A stretch of 64,000 nucleotides of DNA, from NCBI RefSeq assembly GCF_000022025.1, contig NC_011879.1, positions 310,001-374,000 of the forward strand. The letters run 5' to 3'. The number at the start of each line of letters is the position of its first letter. Within the stretch, counting starts at the first letter, position 1. This document shows positions 54,301 through 62,684 of this stretch, one piece after another. This DNA comes from Pseudarthrobacter chlorophenolicus A6 (GTDB lineage Bacteria; Actinomycetota; Actinomycetes; Actinomycetales; Micrococcaceae). Under the pieces are notes generated by a model that ran no database searches, was not told the origin of the DNA, and saw nothing but the letters and a program-made list of their open reading frames with translations. The position numbers and the translations under genes were made by a program.

Positions 54301-56208
54301 CTACTTCTCAATGTCGGCGACGTGGATGAAGCCGGTGACATCCTTGATGGGGATGTTGCGTTTGTCGTAGGCCAGCGGCTCGAAGTTGTACTCTTCGATG
54401 TCGATGGTGCCCTTGTCAGGGTAGACGGCGCTGACAATGGCGACGTGGCCCGCATCGCCCGTGATGTTTGTTGGGCTCGACCAGTTCGCCGTCCACCAGG
54501 CGACGGAACCCACCTTCGGGGTGGTGTCCATCTTGTATTTGGAGCCGACAGTGTCCTTCCACTGCACTGCGTTGCCGAAAAGGCCAACCCCGATCTTAGC
54601 CGGGGTGAAAGGGTACTCCTGGCCTTCCTTCCAGCCCATCTGGACGTTCAGGCGCCAGGCGACGAACGACACGCACTGGCGCTTGTACAGCGACCACGGG
54701 TCGGCTTCGTCAGTGAAAACGCCGACCGGGTCACGGTAGGGGTAGTCGTCACCCTGCCCGGCTACACCGGTGCCGACCCCTCCGATCCCGCCGCTCTGGC
54801 AGCTGGACTGCGCCGCGGGCACCGAGGCGTCCAGGCCTGGTTCCTTGGTTGTGGTCGTGCCGTAGCTGCCCTTGGTGGGTTTCAGCTCGTCGACGAGCTT
54901 CTTTGCAGCGGTCTCGTCGTCGGCATAGGCGCTCGGAAACGCTGAGATCTGGACCTTCTGCGCGGCAACGGTGACGGGCAGGTCCTGCCAGCCGCTGATC
55001 GTCATCAGGCGTTCAAGGAACATGTCCGCGGACTTGCTCGGGCTCATTGCGTCTTCGACCGTGCCCCAGGAGAATTCGGCTCCGTTGACCTGCTGCTGGA
55101 AGAGGCCTACGGAGTAGGACTTCCTCCCCGCGCCCAGGTCGAAGCCACCCTCCGGGCCACCGAAGGAGAGCTCCTTGGAGCCGGGGACGCTGGAGTTCCA
55201 GTACATTTGCAGCCCGGACTCCTGCAGGGCGGTTGCGAGGGCGATGATGGCAGCCTTCTCCGGCATGCCCTTGGCGGCGACCTGGTCGATGATCGCCTGC
55301 GCGTATTCCTTCTTCTTCGCGTTCAGGTCGGCACTGGAGGGTTCACCGACGGTGACGGTGGAAGAGCCGCACTTGTCGGCAGCCCCGATCGCCCAGTTGC
55401 TGGCCCGGGTGAAGACGGCATCGGCAGCTCCGGGGTTTCCGCTAAGCGGCAGCGTTGCGATCGCCGCAACGTACTGCTTTTTCAGCTCATCGCGCGCCTG
55501 TTTGGATTCCTCGAGGTCCGACGCCTTCAGGACGTTCTCGCCTTTGGCGCCGCGGCTGTCCATGTAGCCGGCATCGAGGGCCGGGTTAGGCAGGGCGTCG
55601 ACGGTGCCCTGGTTGGCCTTGGCGAGTTTCCGACCGAGGTACAGCGCGGCCTTGTCGAAGTCTTCCGCGTCAGCGTCACTGATTTCACCGGCAGTCTTGT
55701 CTATGTCGAGACCGAACGGGCCTTTGCCACCTGCGGCCCTGCTCTTGGCTGTCTGCTGAATTGCTGCGAGGATTTCCCAGCGCACGCCGGTCTGTGAGGC
55801 GGCGTCCCTGACTCGCTTCAGGTCTGCGGGTTTGTCGCCGAAGGATTTCAGGGCTGCTGTTTCGGCAACTACGGCGTGGCCGGCCGGGACAGCGGTGTTG
55901 GACTGGGCTGCACCGAAAACTACCTGTGCCAGCAAGGCGATGGTGAGGATGGGCGCTGCGATGGCAGCGGCGATGACCCTCCGGCCGGTCTTGGTCTTGA
56001 CGGCACCCTTGACGGCGCCGAGGGCTGCACCTGTGGCACCGCCGGTTACGGCTCCCTGGGCGATGTTCGCGGCAACGGTGCCGGCGTCTGCTTTAGCCTG
56101 GCCAAGCGCGTCCGGCGCGCCGCCTGGGGTCGCGGACGGTGACGTTCCCGCTCCATCAGGAAGGGCCGGGCCGCTTTCGGGAGGATTGATGCTCATATCT
56201 TGGAACAT
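54301..56208 (-). CDS. Membrane-anchored CHAP-domain peptidoglycan hydrolase (VirB1-like)
   Basis: 635 residues. A transmembrane helix at ~80-100 is followed by an unassigned helical domain, then a lysozyme/lytic-transglycosylase-like central region (IIALATALQESGLQMYWN ... YSVGLFQQQ), and a C-terminal CHAP amidase/endopeptidase domain with catalytic Cys in KRQCVSFVAWRLN and His in GHVAIVSAV. Two wall-cleaving domains fit a VirB1/TcpG-like enzyme that opens the cell wall for conjugation. ATG 56208 is used; the second Met at residue 5 is also possible. Confidence 0.8.
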   Translation of the reverse strand: MFQDMSINPPESGPALPDGAGTSPSATPGGAPDALGQAKADAGTVAANIAQGAVTGGATGAALGAVKGAVKTKTGRRVIAAAIAAPILTIALLAQVVFGAAQSNTAVPAGHAVVAETAALKSFGDKPADLKRVRDAASQTGVRWEILAAIQQTAKSRAAGGKGPFGLDIDKTAGEISDADAEDFDKAALYLGRKLAKANQGTVDALPNPALDAGYMDSRGAKGENVLKASDLEESKQARDELKKQYVAAIATLPLSGNPGAADAVFTRASNWAIGAADKCGSSTVTVGEPSSADLNAKKKEYAQAIIDQVAAKGMPEKAAIIALATALQESGLQMYWNSSVPGSKELSFGGPEGGFDLGAGRKSYSVGLFQQQVNGAEFSWGTVEDAMSPSKSADMFLERLMTISGWQDLPVTVAAQKVQISAFPSAYADDETAAKKLVDELKPTKGSYGTTTTKEPGLDASVPAAQSSCQSGGIGGVGTGVAGQGDDYPYRDPVGVFTDEADPWSLYKRQCVSFVAWRLNVQMGWKEGQEYPFTPAKIGVGLFGNAVQWKDTVGSKYKMDTTPKVGSVAWWTANWSSPTNITGDAGHVAIVSAVYPDKGTIDIEEYNFEPLAYDKRNIPIKDVTGFIHVADIEK

Positions 56209-56233
56209 GCGCAGATTTTGGGGGCAGGCCTCA

Positions 56234-56578
56234 TCACCGACTGATGAGTGTGCGCATCTGCGGTAGCTTCCGGATTTTGTCCCAGCCCTGCGCCTGGTAG
56301 GTCAGGATCTCCTCGGCCCAGGTGATCCGCAGGCCGTCCGCGGCAGCGAGGGCGTCGAACTGGTCGGCCCAGTGGAACCCTGCCGGCTGATCAGGTGCCC
56401 GGGCTGCCGGCTCCAGGCCGGCCACCTGGCTGAGGGTGTATTCATCATTGATGCAGGACAGGACGTTCCACATCCCGTCCCCAAGGAAGATCGCATGGGG
56501 CTCCTGTCCCTGGATGGACCACAGTTCGCCCACCGCGGGGGACGGTGCGGTGCTCTCAACGCTGGGCAAAGCGTTCAC
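56234..56578 (-). CDS. Unknown 114-aa protein
   Basis: GTG 56578 lies inside the 3' end of the HNH gene. Its sequence (LWSIQGQEPHAIFLGDGMW ... FDALAAADGLRITWAEEILTY) is soluble with no motif. Part of the transfer operon between the HNH and CHAP genes. Confidence 0.55.
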   Translation of the reverse strand: MNALPSVESTAPSPAVGELWSIQGQEPHAIFLGDGMWNVLSCINDEYTLSQVAGLEPAARAPDQPAGFHWADQFDALAAADGLRITWAEEILTYQAQGWDKIRKLPQMRTLISR

Positions 56579-57038
56579 CTGCCTTCACGTTCACACCCTG
56601 GGGAAAGTATTTTCTGCGCCTTGCCTCCATGCGCATCGTCGCCCAGACGGTCGGGATCTTGGCGCCCTTGGAGGTGTTGTGCCGTGCGCAGGCGGCGACG
56701 AAGTTGGCCATGGACGTTGACCCGCCCTTGGACCACGGATAGTGGTGGTCGCCGTGGTGTGCCTTGGCCTTGCAGCGCATAAAGAGCACGCCGTCCATCT
56801 CACATTGCCCGCCGGCGCGGCCGAAGCCTTCGTTCTTCTGGACGGCGGAGAACAGCCGGGAAGGGTCAGTCGGCACCGGCCGGTTCTGGGCGATGGCCCG
56901 CCCGACGTACACGAGCACGAGGAAACCTGCGATGACAAGGAACGGCACCGGGTTCGTGGTTATCAGGGAAGTCATGTTGGTGATCAGGCCCTGAATGAAT
57001 CCGGTGAGCGTCTCAGTGAATGTGGTGGGGGAGGTCAT
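56556..57038 (-). CDS. Membrane-anchored HNH endonuclease
   Basis: 160 residues. One transmembrane helix (~31-49, PVPFLVIAGFLVLVYVG) is followed by an HNH module at ~78-125: GQCEMDG, RCKAKAHHGDHHYPWSKGGS, NFVAACARHNTSKGAK. It has the DHH(x)PWSKGG / N / HN residues of HNH nucleases and two structural Cys. An HNH nuclease tethered at the membrane within a T4SS operon is unusual. It may nick or process DNA at entry or exit. ATG 57038 is used; an in-frame longer form would start in the class C box. Confidence 0.75.
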   Translation of the reverse strand: MTSPTTFTETLTGFIQGLITNMTSLITTNPVPFLVIAGFLVLVYVGRAIAQNRPVPTDPSRLFSAVQKNEGFGRAGGQCEMDGVLFMRCKAKAHHGDHHYPWSKGGSTSMANFVAACARHNTSKGAKIPTVWATMRMEARRRKYFPQGVNVKAGERFAQR

Positions 57039-57075
57039 GGCGCTTTCTCGGGTCGGTTCACTATCCGTTCGAAAC

Positions 57076-57082
57076 ATGCGTA
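57076..57082 (-). promoter_or_regulatory. Class C box TCTACGCATGT
   Basis: GTCTACGCATGT on the minus strand, 37 bp before ATG 57038; the ATG in the box is in frame with the HNH gene. Confidence 0.5.
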
Positions 57083-57097
57083 GACAGGGAAAAGGCA

Positions 57098-57137
57098 AGA
57101 GCCCCGCCCTACCCGGTGAAGGGTGGGACGGGGCTCT
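57098..57137 (-). terminator. Terminator of ssb
   Basis: AGAGCCCCG / CGGGGCTCT with an inner CC-CCC/GGG-GG stem, followed on the minus strand by TGCCTTTTC. Confidence 0.7.
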
Positions 57138-57148
57138 CTGGCGACGGC

Positions 57149-57682
57149 TTAGAAGTCGTCGTCACCGCCGCCGGCAGGGACGGCGACCTTCGGCTTGGAG
57201 GCAGCGGCAGCGCGGGGTGCCGGAGCCTTCTTGGCGGCAGCGGAGGTCTCGCCACCTTCCTTCTTCGCGACCTTGTGGACGTCCACGGTGGCGAAGCGGA
57301 CCGGGGCGGAGATGTCGCTGGCGGTGAAGCCGACCATCGTGATCTCCTTCTCTTCGAGCTCCTTGTTGGCGTTCTCGAGGTACACGGACTTCGGGTACGT
57401 GTTGACGCGGCCCAGGACGATCAGGCGGTCGCCCTTCTTGAAGGACTTTGCAGCGTTCTCAGCGGTCGTGCCGAAAGCGGTGAAGGGGATGAAGTGCGTC
57501 TTCTCGTCATCGCTGCCGCGTTCGCCTTCGTTGACCGCGAGGCGGAAGTTGAGGCGGGGGATACCCGATGCGGTGTTGGTGTTCAGCTCCAGGTCGTGGG
57601 ACAGGTTGCCGGTGAAGGGGATGTTGTACAAGGCGTTGCCTTTCGTAAGGCCCATAAGGGCTGCGGTAGAAACCCGGAACAT
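57149..57682 (-). CDS. ssb: Single-stranded DNA-binding protein
   Basis: 177 residues. OB-fold region at ~15-125 (TGNLSHDLELNTNTASG, RLNFRLAVNEGERG, THFIPFTAFGTTAENAAKSF, GDRLIVLGRVNTY, EITMVGFTASDIS), then a Lys/Ala/Pro linker and an acidic tip (GGGDDDF) used to recruit replication proteins. It binds ssDNA at the element's fork and likely in transfer. A class B promoter lies upstream, and a class A promoter feeds an overlapping out-of-frame leader ORF. The tip DDDF differs from the usual DDxPF. Confidence 0.85.
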   Translation of the reverse strand: MFRVSTAALMGLTKGNALYNIPFTGNLSHDLELNTNTASGIPRLNFRLAVNEGERGSDDEKTHFIPFTAFGTTAENAAKSFKKGDRLIVLGRVNTYPKSVYLENANKELEEKEITMVGFTASDISAPVRFATVDVHKVAKKEGGETSAAAKKAPAPRAAAASKPKVAVPAGGGDDDF

Positions 57683-57783
57683 CTCCGGCTTTCTGGTAGT
57701 CCTATGCGGTTTGCCGGCTGACGGGTGTCACTTCCGTGCTGTTCCGCATTCAGTTGGATCAGGCCCAAAACGGGCTTCTCCAT
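57583..57783 (-). CDS. Possible leader ORF overlapping ssb
   Basis: ATG 57783 lies about 9 nt after the ACACAT of the class A promoter (57793-57798). The 66-codon frame runs through the class B promoter and overlaps the start of ssb in another frame. If translated it would control ssb. Its product is probably unimportant. Confidence 0.25.
   Translation of the reverse strand: MEKPVLGLIQLNAEQHGSDTRQPANRIGLPESRRCSGFLPQPLWALRKATPCTTSPSPATCPTTWS
57704..57727 (-). promoter_or_regulatory. Class B element promoter of ssb
   Basis: AAGTGA-CACCCGT, 11 nt, ACCGCAT on the minus strand, almost identical to the promoter at 21712; ~22 nt to ATG 57682. Confidence 0.7.
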
Positions 57784-57792
57784 CTGGTTTCT

Positions 57793-57823
57793 ATGTGTGC
57801 GGCGGTACAGGAAAACGTCACCG
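57793..57823 (-). promoter_or_regulatory. Class A element promoter
   Basis: -35 CGGTGAC (57823-57817), 18 nt, ACACAT (57798-57793), upstream of ssb. Confidence 0.75.
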
Positions 57824-57831
57824 CAGACGAG

Positions 57832-58116
57832 CTATTTCACTGGCGCCAGGCCGGTGCCCAACTGGCCGTCGTGGATCAGCCCCATGATGGTGCCGCGGAC
57901 GTGAACGATGACTTCGTCGTGGCGGGCGTCGGTGGCCCGGGCGAGCATGCCGGTGAGCATCCGGGAGACGTCGAGCAGGCCGATGAGGAGCTCTTTGGGG
58001 TCCGTGGTGTCCAGCAGGGCGTCGACCGAGTCGAAATCCTGGGTGGCGAATCTTTCAAGCACTGCCAGAGCCGCGAGGGTGGTGTCGGTCTGGGGCTTGT
58101 CGTTGGCGGGGCTCAC
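57832..58116 (-). CDS. Unknown 94-aa helical protein
   Basis: GTG 58116 with AAGGAG eight bases upstream. An acidic all-helical protein (LAALAVLERFATQDFDSVDALL ... here the key part is GLLDVSRMLTGMLARA). Not recognised. Between dnaE-like and ssb genes, so perhaps a replication accessory. Confidence 0.6.
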   Translation of the reverse strand: MSPANDKPQTDTTLAALAVLERFATQDFDSVDALLDTTDPKELLIGLLDVSRMLTGMLARATDARHDEVIVHVRGTIMGLIHDGQLGTGLAPVK

Positions 58117-58186
58117 GAGGGGGCTCCTTCTGCCGCGCACAGCGGCGGGTCGATCTTTTGGCGGCAGGCCCGCCTGTTCTTCCCCC

Positions 58187-58217
58187 ATGTGTGCGGATTC
58201 CGGAGCCCCGCTCACCG
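58187..58217 (-). promoter_or_regulatory. Class A element promoter
   Basis: -35 CGGTGAG (58217-58211), 18 nt, ACACAT (58192-58187), ~70-nt leader to GTG 58116. Confidence 0.75.
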
Positions 58218-58219
58218 GC

Positions 58220-61200
58220 CTAGGCGGCGCGCGTGGACTGTGAGTCTGCGGCCGCGTGCCCGGCCTCGGCCAGCAGGTACCAGGTGTAGTCGGGGTTGGG
58301 ACCGGCGACCTTCTTCCAGCGCGGATCCTCGTCTCCGGCTTCCCGTGCGATCTCCAGCATCTGCAGCCCGCTCAGTGACGGCGAGGTCACCAGGACGGTG
58401 ATCATGTCGCCGCCCACAGCCATGACCCGGTAGATGGATCCGGCCTGGACTGTCTTGGTTGGAAACTGGGCTGTCATGTGGGTCTTCATGACCTGCTCGT
58501 CTCCGGCAATGACGTCGCTGTTCACGCCGTGGCCGAACTCATCGGTTTCGACCGCGCACCAGGAAGCGGTGGCCTTCTTGGCTGGCTGTTTGCCCTGCTC
58601 CGGGTGCAGCTGCACGACGTTGTCGGGGACGCTGTCATCGGCGGCGGCCGGTTCAGCTGACGCGTCCTTGTCCTTGCCGCCCTTTGGTTTGTCCGGGGTG
58701 GGGTTGCTGGCGCGCAGTTCGCGGTACTTCGCAGCGAAGTCGATCACGGCGGGAGGTTCGTTGATTTCGGGGGCGGTTGCCGAGGCGATCGGCCAGACTT
58801 CAAAAATGGAGAGCTCCTTGGTGGTGATGGTGTCCTGGGCCTCGGACTCGTCGTCGCCGACCGAGGTGGTGCGGACGTTGACCTTGCCCGAAACAGCGAC
58901 AACGTCACCGACCTTGGGGACAGCGCCGCGGCGGCGCAGGTTGGACAGGGTGCGATCCCACATGACGCCCTGGATGGTGACCTTGGAGGACTCCAGCGCG
59001 AAGTTGGCCCGGCGCCCGCCGGAGTAGCCCTTCTCTTCCCACATGGAGATGACCCCCACCGTGAGCACAGCTTCGCCGTTCTCGTCGGCGATCCTGTGCA
59101 GCGGGGTGGCCTTGCCGCCGGCCGGGCCCTCCCAGGCGAGGATTTCGTCCTTGAGGGATTGCAAGGGGTGGGTGCCGAGGCTGACGCCAAGGCGCTGGCG
59201 CTGCCGGGTGGATTCCTCCACGTCGGACCATTCGGCATCGATGGGCAGCAGCTCGGTCTTGTGGGCCGCGCGCAGCGTCATGAGCAGCCCGAGCCGCGGC
59301 CCGAACGAGTCCAGCGCACCCGCCTCGATCAGGCCCTGGATGGCGCCCACCGGCAGCTTGGTCGGTTCGGCACCGTTCTTGCCCGGCACTGTGACGCGGG
59401 TGAGGACGTCGTGCAGGTTCTTGAACGGGCCGTTCTTCTGCCGCTCGGCGACAATGTAGTGTCCGGCGACGCCGACCTCTTTGACCTCGGCGAGACCCAT
59501 CTGAACGGACCCGTTCACCGGAGCTGTGCGGGCCAGGGACAGGTTGATGTCCGGGGCGAGCACTGTGATGCCGTCGGTCTTCAGGGACCAGAAGGCGTTC
59601 ATGCGCTTGTCGTCCTTGTCGGCGATGGCCAGGATCGCGGCGGCGTATTCCACCGGCCAGTTGGCCTTCAGGTAGGCGGTGACGAACGCCAGCTGGGCGT
59701 ACGCGGCCGAGTGGGAGGCGTTGAACAGGTAGGACGCCGAGCCCTTCATGAGCTCGAACATGTGGGCGGCCGTTTTCGGGGAGAACTTCGGGGAGATCAT
59801 GGCCCCGTCCTCGTCGAAGAACTCCTGCTCCGCGCCGGCGGCCAGCATTTCGCCGACCTCGGCCATCTTCTTGGCGTCCTTCTTGCCGACGGCCTTACGC
59901 AGCACGGAGCGCTGAGAGGCATCGAAGCCGGAGATGACGGTGCCGAGGCGCATGAGGGATTCCTGGAACACGAACACGCCGTACGTGTCGCCGAGGACCT
60001 TGGCGATCCATTCCTGTTCGGTTTTGTCGGCAGTGAACTGGTTGTAGTCGACCTCTTCGAGCCCGTTTTTACGCGCGGCGTAGCGGTCCGGGACCTTGGC
60101 TGCCAGCGGCCCGGGGCGGAACAGCGCGACGATGGCGGAAATGTCAGTGAGCGATTCGGGGACGACGTCCTGGGCGATTTTGACCATGCCCGCGGATTCC
60201 ATCTGGAACACGCCTCCGGTGTTTCCGGCGGCGATCAGTGCGAACGCGGCATCGACCTTCGGGTCGCCCTGGGTGTCCGGGTGCGGGACGTCATCCATGG
60301 TCAGCTTCTCGCCGGTGGTCATCTCGATGTTTTCCAGCGCGGTGGCGACAATGTCGAGGTTCATCAGGCCCAGGATGTCCATCTTCAGGAAGCCGTAGTC
60401 CTCAACCTCCGGACCGTCCCAGCAGATGACACGGGGCGCGGCGGGGTCGGCGTCGGCTGCGTGGGAAGCCCAGCGCAGCGGAACCAGGTCATCGAGGGGC
60501 TCGGGGGAGACCACGAAGCCGCAGGCGTGGATGGATTCGTTCTTGATGACGCCTTCGAAGGAGCGGGCCATTTCGAGGATGTCCAATGCGTCCTGACCGG
60601 CCTCCTCCACCAGGTCGCGGAACGCCTGTCCGGCCTGGTCTTTCGGGTCGGCGAGCTGATCGAAGTCGTAGGCCTTCTCACCCGAGGCCGGGACAAGGTC
60701 GGACATCTTGTTGCCCAGTCGCATGATCTGGGTTGCCCGCTCGGTCGCGGCCTTCTCGGCCTCGCGCAGCAGGGAGGCACCCTTTCCGCGGTCTCCGGCG
60801 GCGAAGAACTCCTTGGCCTGGGCCTTGATTTCCTCGCTGGGTCCGGACGGCTTCAGGATGCGCGCGGCGTCCTTGATGGCAGCCTTGGACAGTGCCACGC
60901 CGAACGTGCCGATGCGGGCCACGTTGCCCTTGCCCCAGCGGTAGCCGAGGTAGGCGAACACTTCGTCGCGGCGGCCCTTTTCGAAGTCGACGTCAATGTC
61001 AGGCATGCCGGCACGGCCGGGCTCCAGGAAGCGCTCGAACAGCAGGTTGTTGTACAGCGGGTCCAGGCCGACGATGGTCAGGCAGTATGAGACGGCCGAG
61101 CCTGCAGCGGAGCCGCGGCCGGGGCCGACGAGGATAGGCTTCTTCCGCGGCGCGTCCGGGTTGTCGAACTCGATGGGGGCATCGGAGCGGCACCAGTTGA

Positions 61201-62425
61201 TGACATCCCACATGATGAGGAAGTAGTCCGGGAACCCCATGTCCTTGATGATGTCCAGCTCCGTCTTGAGCCGGTCCTTGACCTCCTGGGACAGCGGGGA
61301 GCCATAGCGGGCGATGGCGCCTTCCTTGACCAGCTGCTTCAGGTACACGTTGGAGTCTGTGAAGCCCTCGGGCAGCGGGTACTTGGGCAGACGCTGGTGG
61401 GGCGTCGGGATGACCTGGTCGTCGCAGCGGTCGGCAATGACCTGGGTCATGGCGCAGGCGTCGGCCCAGGACTTGCTGCCTGGCTTGATGTCGAGCATCT
61501 CCGCCTCGGACTTCACGTAGTAGCCGCTGCCGTTGAACTTGAAGCGGGCCGGGTCGTCCAGGCCCTTCTTGCTGCCCACGGCGAGGAAGCCTTCGTGGTG
61601 GTGGGCGTCGCCCTCTTCCTCGTAGTGGCAGTCGTTCGTGACGACCATGGGGATTTCGTACTCGCGCGACAGCTGGCCGATGGGCTTCAGGACCGACTGC
61701 TCGGCTTCGATGCTGTGGTACATGATTTCGAGGTAGACGTTTTCCTTGCCGACGCAGTCGATCAGGGTGTCCAGGTTCTTCCGCGCTTCCGCGGCGAACT
61801 CGGCCGATTTGGCCAGGCTGGCCTGAGCTTCGGCGTCAAGCTTGGAGGCCTCGTCTTCCTCGTTGGCTTCCCGGGCCGCCAGCGCTCCGGCCGCGGCCTG
61901 CTCGCTGGCCGTTTTGGTCGCGGCAGCGCGGGAGAGAGGCCCGGCAACAGGCCCGGCGAGGCAGCCGGAGAGGATGATCAGGCCTTCGCCGTGCTCTTTG
62001 AGCAGCTTGTAGTCGATGCGGGGCTTGTACCAGTAGGACTCTTCGGCCTTGTTGTGCAGGGCCAGGAGGTTCTTCCACCCCTGCTCGTTGCGGGCGAGGA
62101 GCGTCAGGTGCTCGTAGCGCTTTTCCTTGGTGTCGCCCTTGCCGTCGTCGGCGTCGGCGGTGGTGTCGTCGTTGCGGTCCACGATCTCGGAGTTCCGCTC
62201 GAAGCGGTCGCCGATCGACATGTAGATCTCGATGCCGATGATCGGCTTGATCCCCGCGGCCTTGCAGGCTTTCGTGAACCTCCAGGCGCCCGCCAGGGAG
62301 CCGTGGTCAGTGATGGCCATGGCGGTCTGCCCAAGCTCAGCGGCACGTTTGGCCACAGACTTGATCCTCGCCAGGCCATCCAGGCTGCTGTGCTCGGTGT
62401 GGTTGTGGAGGTGGACGAACGCCAT
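58220..62425 (-). CDS. dnaE: DNA polymerase III alpha subunit
   Basis: 1401 residues. PHP domain at the start (HLHNHTEHSSLDGLARI, ITDHGSLAG), polymerase active-site MPDIDVDFEKGRRDEVF at ~475 preceded by GPGRGSAAGS, later IHACGFVVS, NTGGVFQMES, FVFQESLM and FNASHSAAYA, then a C-terminal OB/tau-binding region (VAVSGKVNVRT). All landmarks are intact, so it should be an active replicative polymerase. It is ~200 residues longer than usual, with Ala/Glu-rich inserts inside PHP (~75-100, ~165-215). Start ATG 62425 has AGAGG upstream, and a small gene precedes it. It suggests self-sufficient element replication. Confidence 0.9.
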   Translation of the reverse strand: MAFVHLHNHTEHSSLDGLARIKSVAKRAAELGQTAMAITDHGSLAGAWRFTKACKAAGIKPIIGIEIYMSIGDRFERNSEIVDRNDDTTADADDGKGDTKEKRYEHLTLLARNEQGWKNLLALHNKAEESYWYKPRIDYKLLKEHGEGLIILSGCLAGPVAGPLSRAAATKTASEQAAAGALAAREANEEDEASKLDAEAQASLAKSAEFAAEARKNLDTLIDCVGKENVYLEIMYHSIEAEQSVLKPIGQLSREYEIPMVVTNDCHYEEEGDAHHHEGFLAVGSKKGLDDPARFKFNGSGYYVKSEAEMLDIKPGSKSWADACAMTQVIADRCDDQVIPTPHQRLPKYPLPEGFTDSNVYLKQLVKEGAIARYGSPLSQEVKDRLKTELDIIKDMGFPDYFLIMWDVINWCRSDAPIEFDNPDAPRKKPILVGPGRGSAAGSAVSYCLTIVGLDPLYNNLLFERFLEPGRAGMPDIDVDFEKGRRDEVFAYLGYRWGKGNVARIGTFGVALSKAAIKDAARILKPSGPSEEIKAQAKEFFAAGDRGKGASLLREAEKAATERATQIMRLGNKMSDLVPASGEKAYDFDQLADPKDQAGQAFRDLVEEAGQDALDILEMARSFEGVIKNESIHACGFVVSPEPLDDLVPLRWASHAADADPAAPRVICWDGPEVEDYGFLKMDILGLMNLDIVATALENIEMTTGEKLTMDDVPHPDTQGDPKVDAAFALIAAGNTGGVFQMESAGMVKIAQDVVPESLTDISAIVALFRPGPLAAKVPDRYAARKNGLEEVDYNQFTADKTEQEWIAKVLGDTYGVFVFQESLMRLGTVISGFDASQRSVLRKAVGKKDAKKMAEVGEMLAAGAEQEFFDEDGAMISPKFSPKTAAHMFELMKGSASYLFNASHSAAYAQLAFVTAYLKANWPVEYAAAILAIADKDDKRMNAFWSLKTDGITVLAPDINLSLARTAPVNGSVQMGLAEVKEVGVAGHYIVAERQKNGPFKNLHDVLTRVTVPGKNGAEPTKLPVGAIQGLIEAGALDSFGPRLGLLMTLRAAHKTELLPIDAEWSDVEESTRQRQRLGVSLGTHPLQSLKDEILAWEGPAGGKATPLHRIADENGEAVLTVGVISMWEEKGYSGGRRANFALESSKVTIQGVMWDRTLSNLRRRGAVPKVGDVVAVSGKVNVRTTSVGDDESEAQDTITTKELSIFEVWPIASATAPEINEPPAVIDFAAKYRELRASNPTPDKPKGGKDKDASAEPAAADDSVPDNVVQLHPEQGKQPAKKATASWCAVETDEFGHGVNSDVIAGDEQVMKTHMTAQFPTKTVQAGSIYRVMAVGGDMITVLVTSPSLSGLQMLEIAREAGDEDPRWKKVAGPNPDYTWYLLAEAGHAAADSQSTRAA

Positions 62426-62506
62426 GGGTGCCTCTGAATTCTGTCTCGCTGGAAGTGGGCCGGCGGGCCCGTGGTGATGCAGGACGGGAATGCCGTCCGG
62501 GGTGTC

Positions 62507-62677
62507 CTATGCGGGGAGCTGGCCGACGGCCATCGCCGCGTAGTGTTCCTCGAGCTCGTCCAGGAATTCCGGGGAGAAGAACTTGTAATCCAGCTCCGGG
62601 GGCTCTGGTGAATCGGAGGCAGGCACGACGCCGTATGAGATGCAGGATGCTGATGCTGGGGAGTGTGAGGTCGCCAT
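62507..62677 (-). CDS. Small acidic protein upstream of dnaE
   Basis: 56 residues, start 7 nt after ACACAT. An unstructured N-terminus and an acidic helix (ELDYKFFSPEFLDELEEHY). Probably co-transcribed with dnaE 82 bp downstream. It might be a regulatory or polymerase-binding peptide; unknown. Confidence 0.6.
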   Translation of the reverse strand: MATSHSPASASCISYGVVPASDSPEPPELDYKFFSPEFLDELEEHYAAMAVGQLPA

Positions 62678-62684
62678 GGCCGGT

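Noticed and set aside
59096..61090. 664-codon plus-strand frame across dnaE
   Set aside because: Antisense to conserved polymerase motifs, no promoter or start context.
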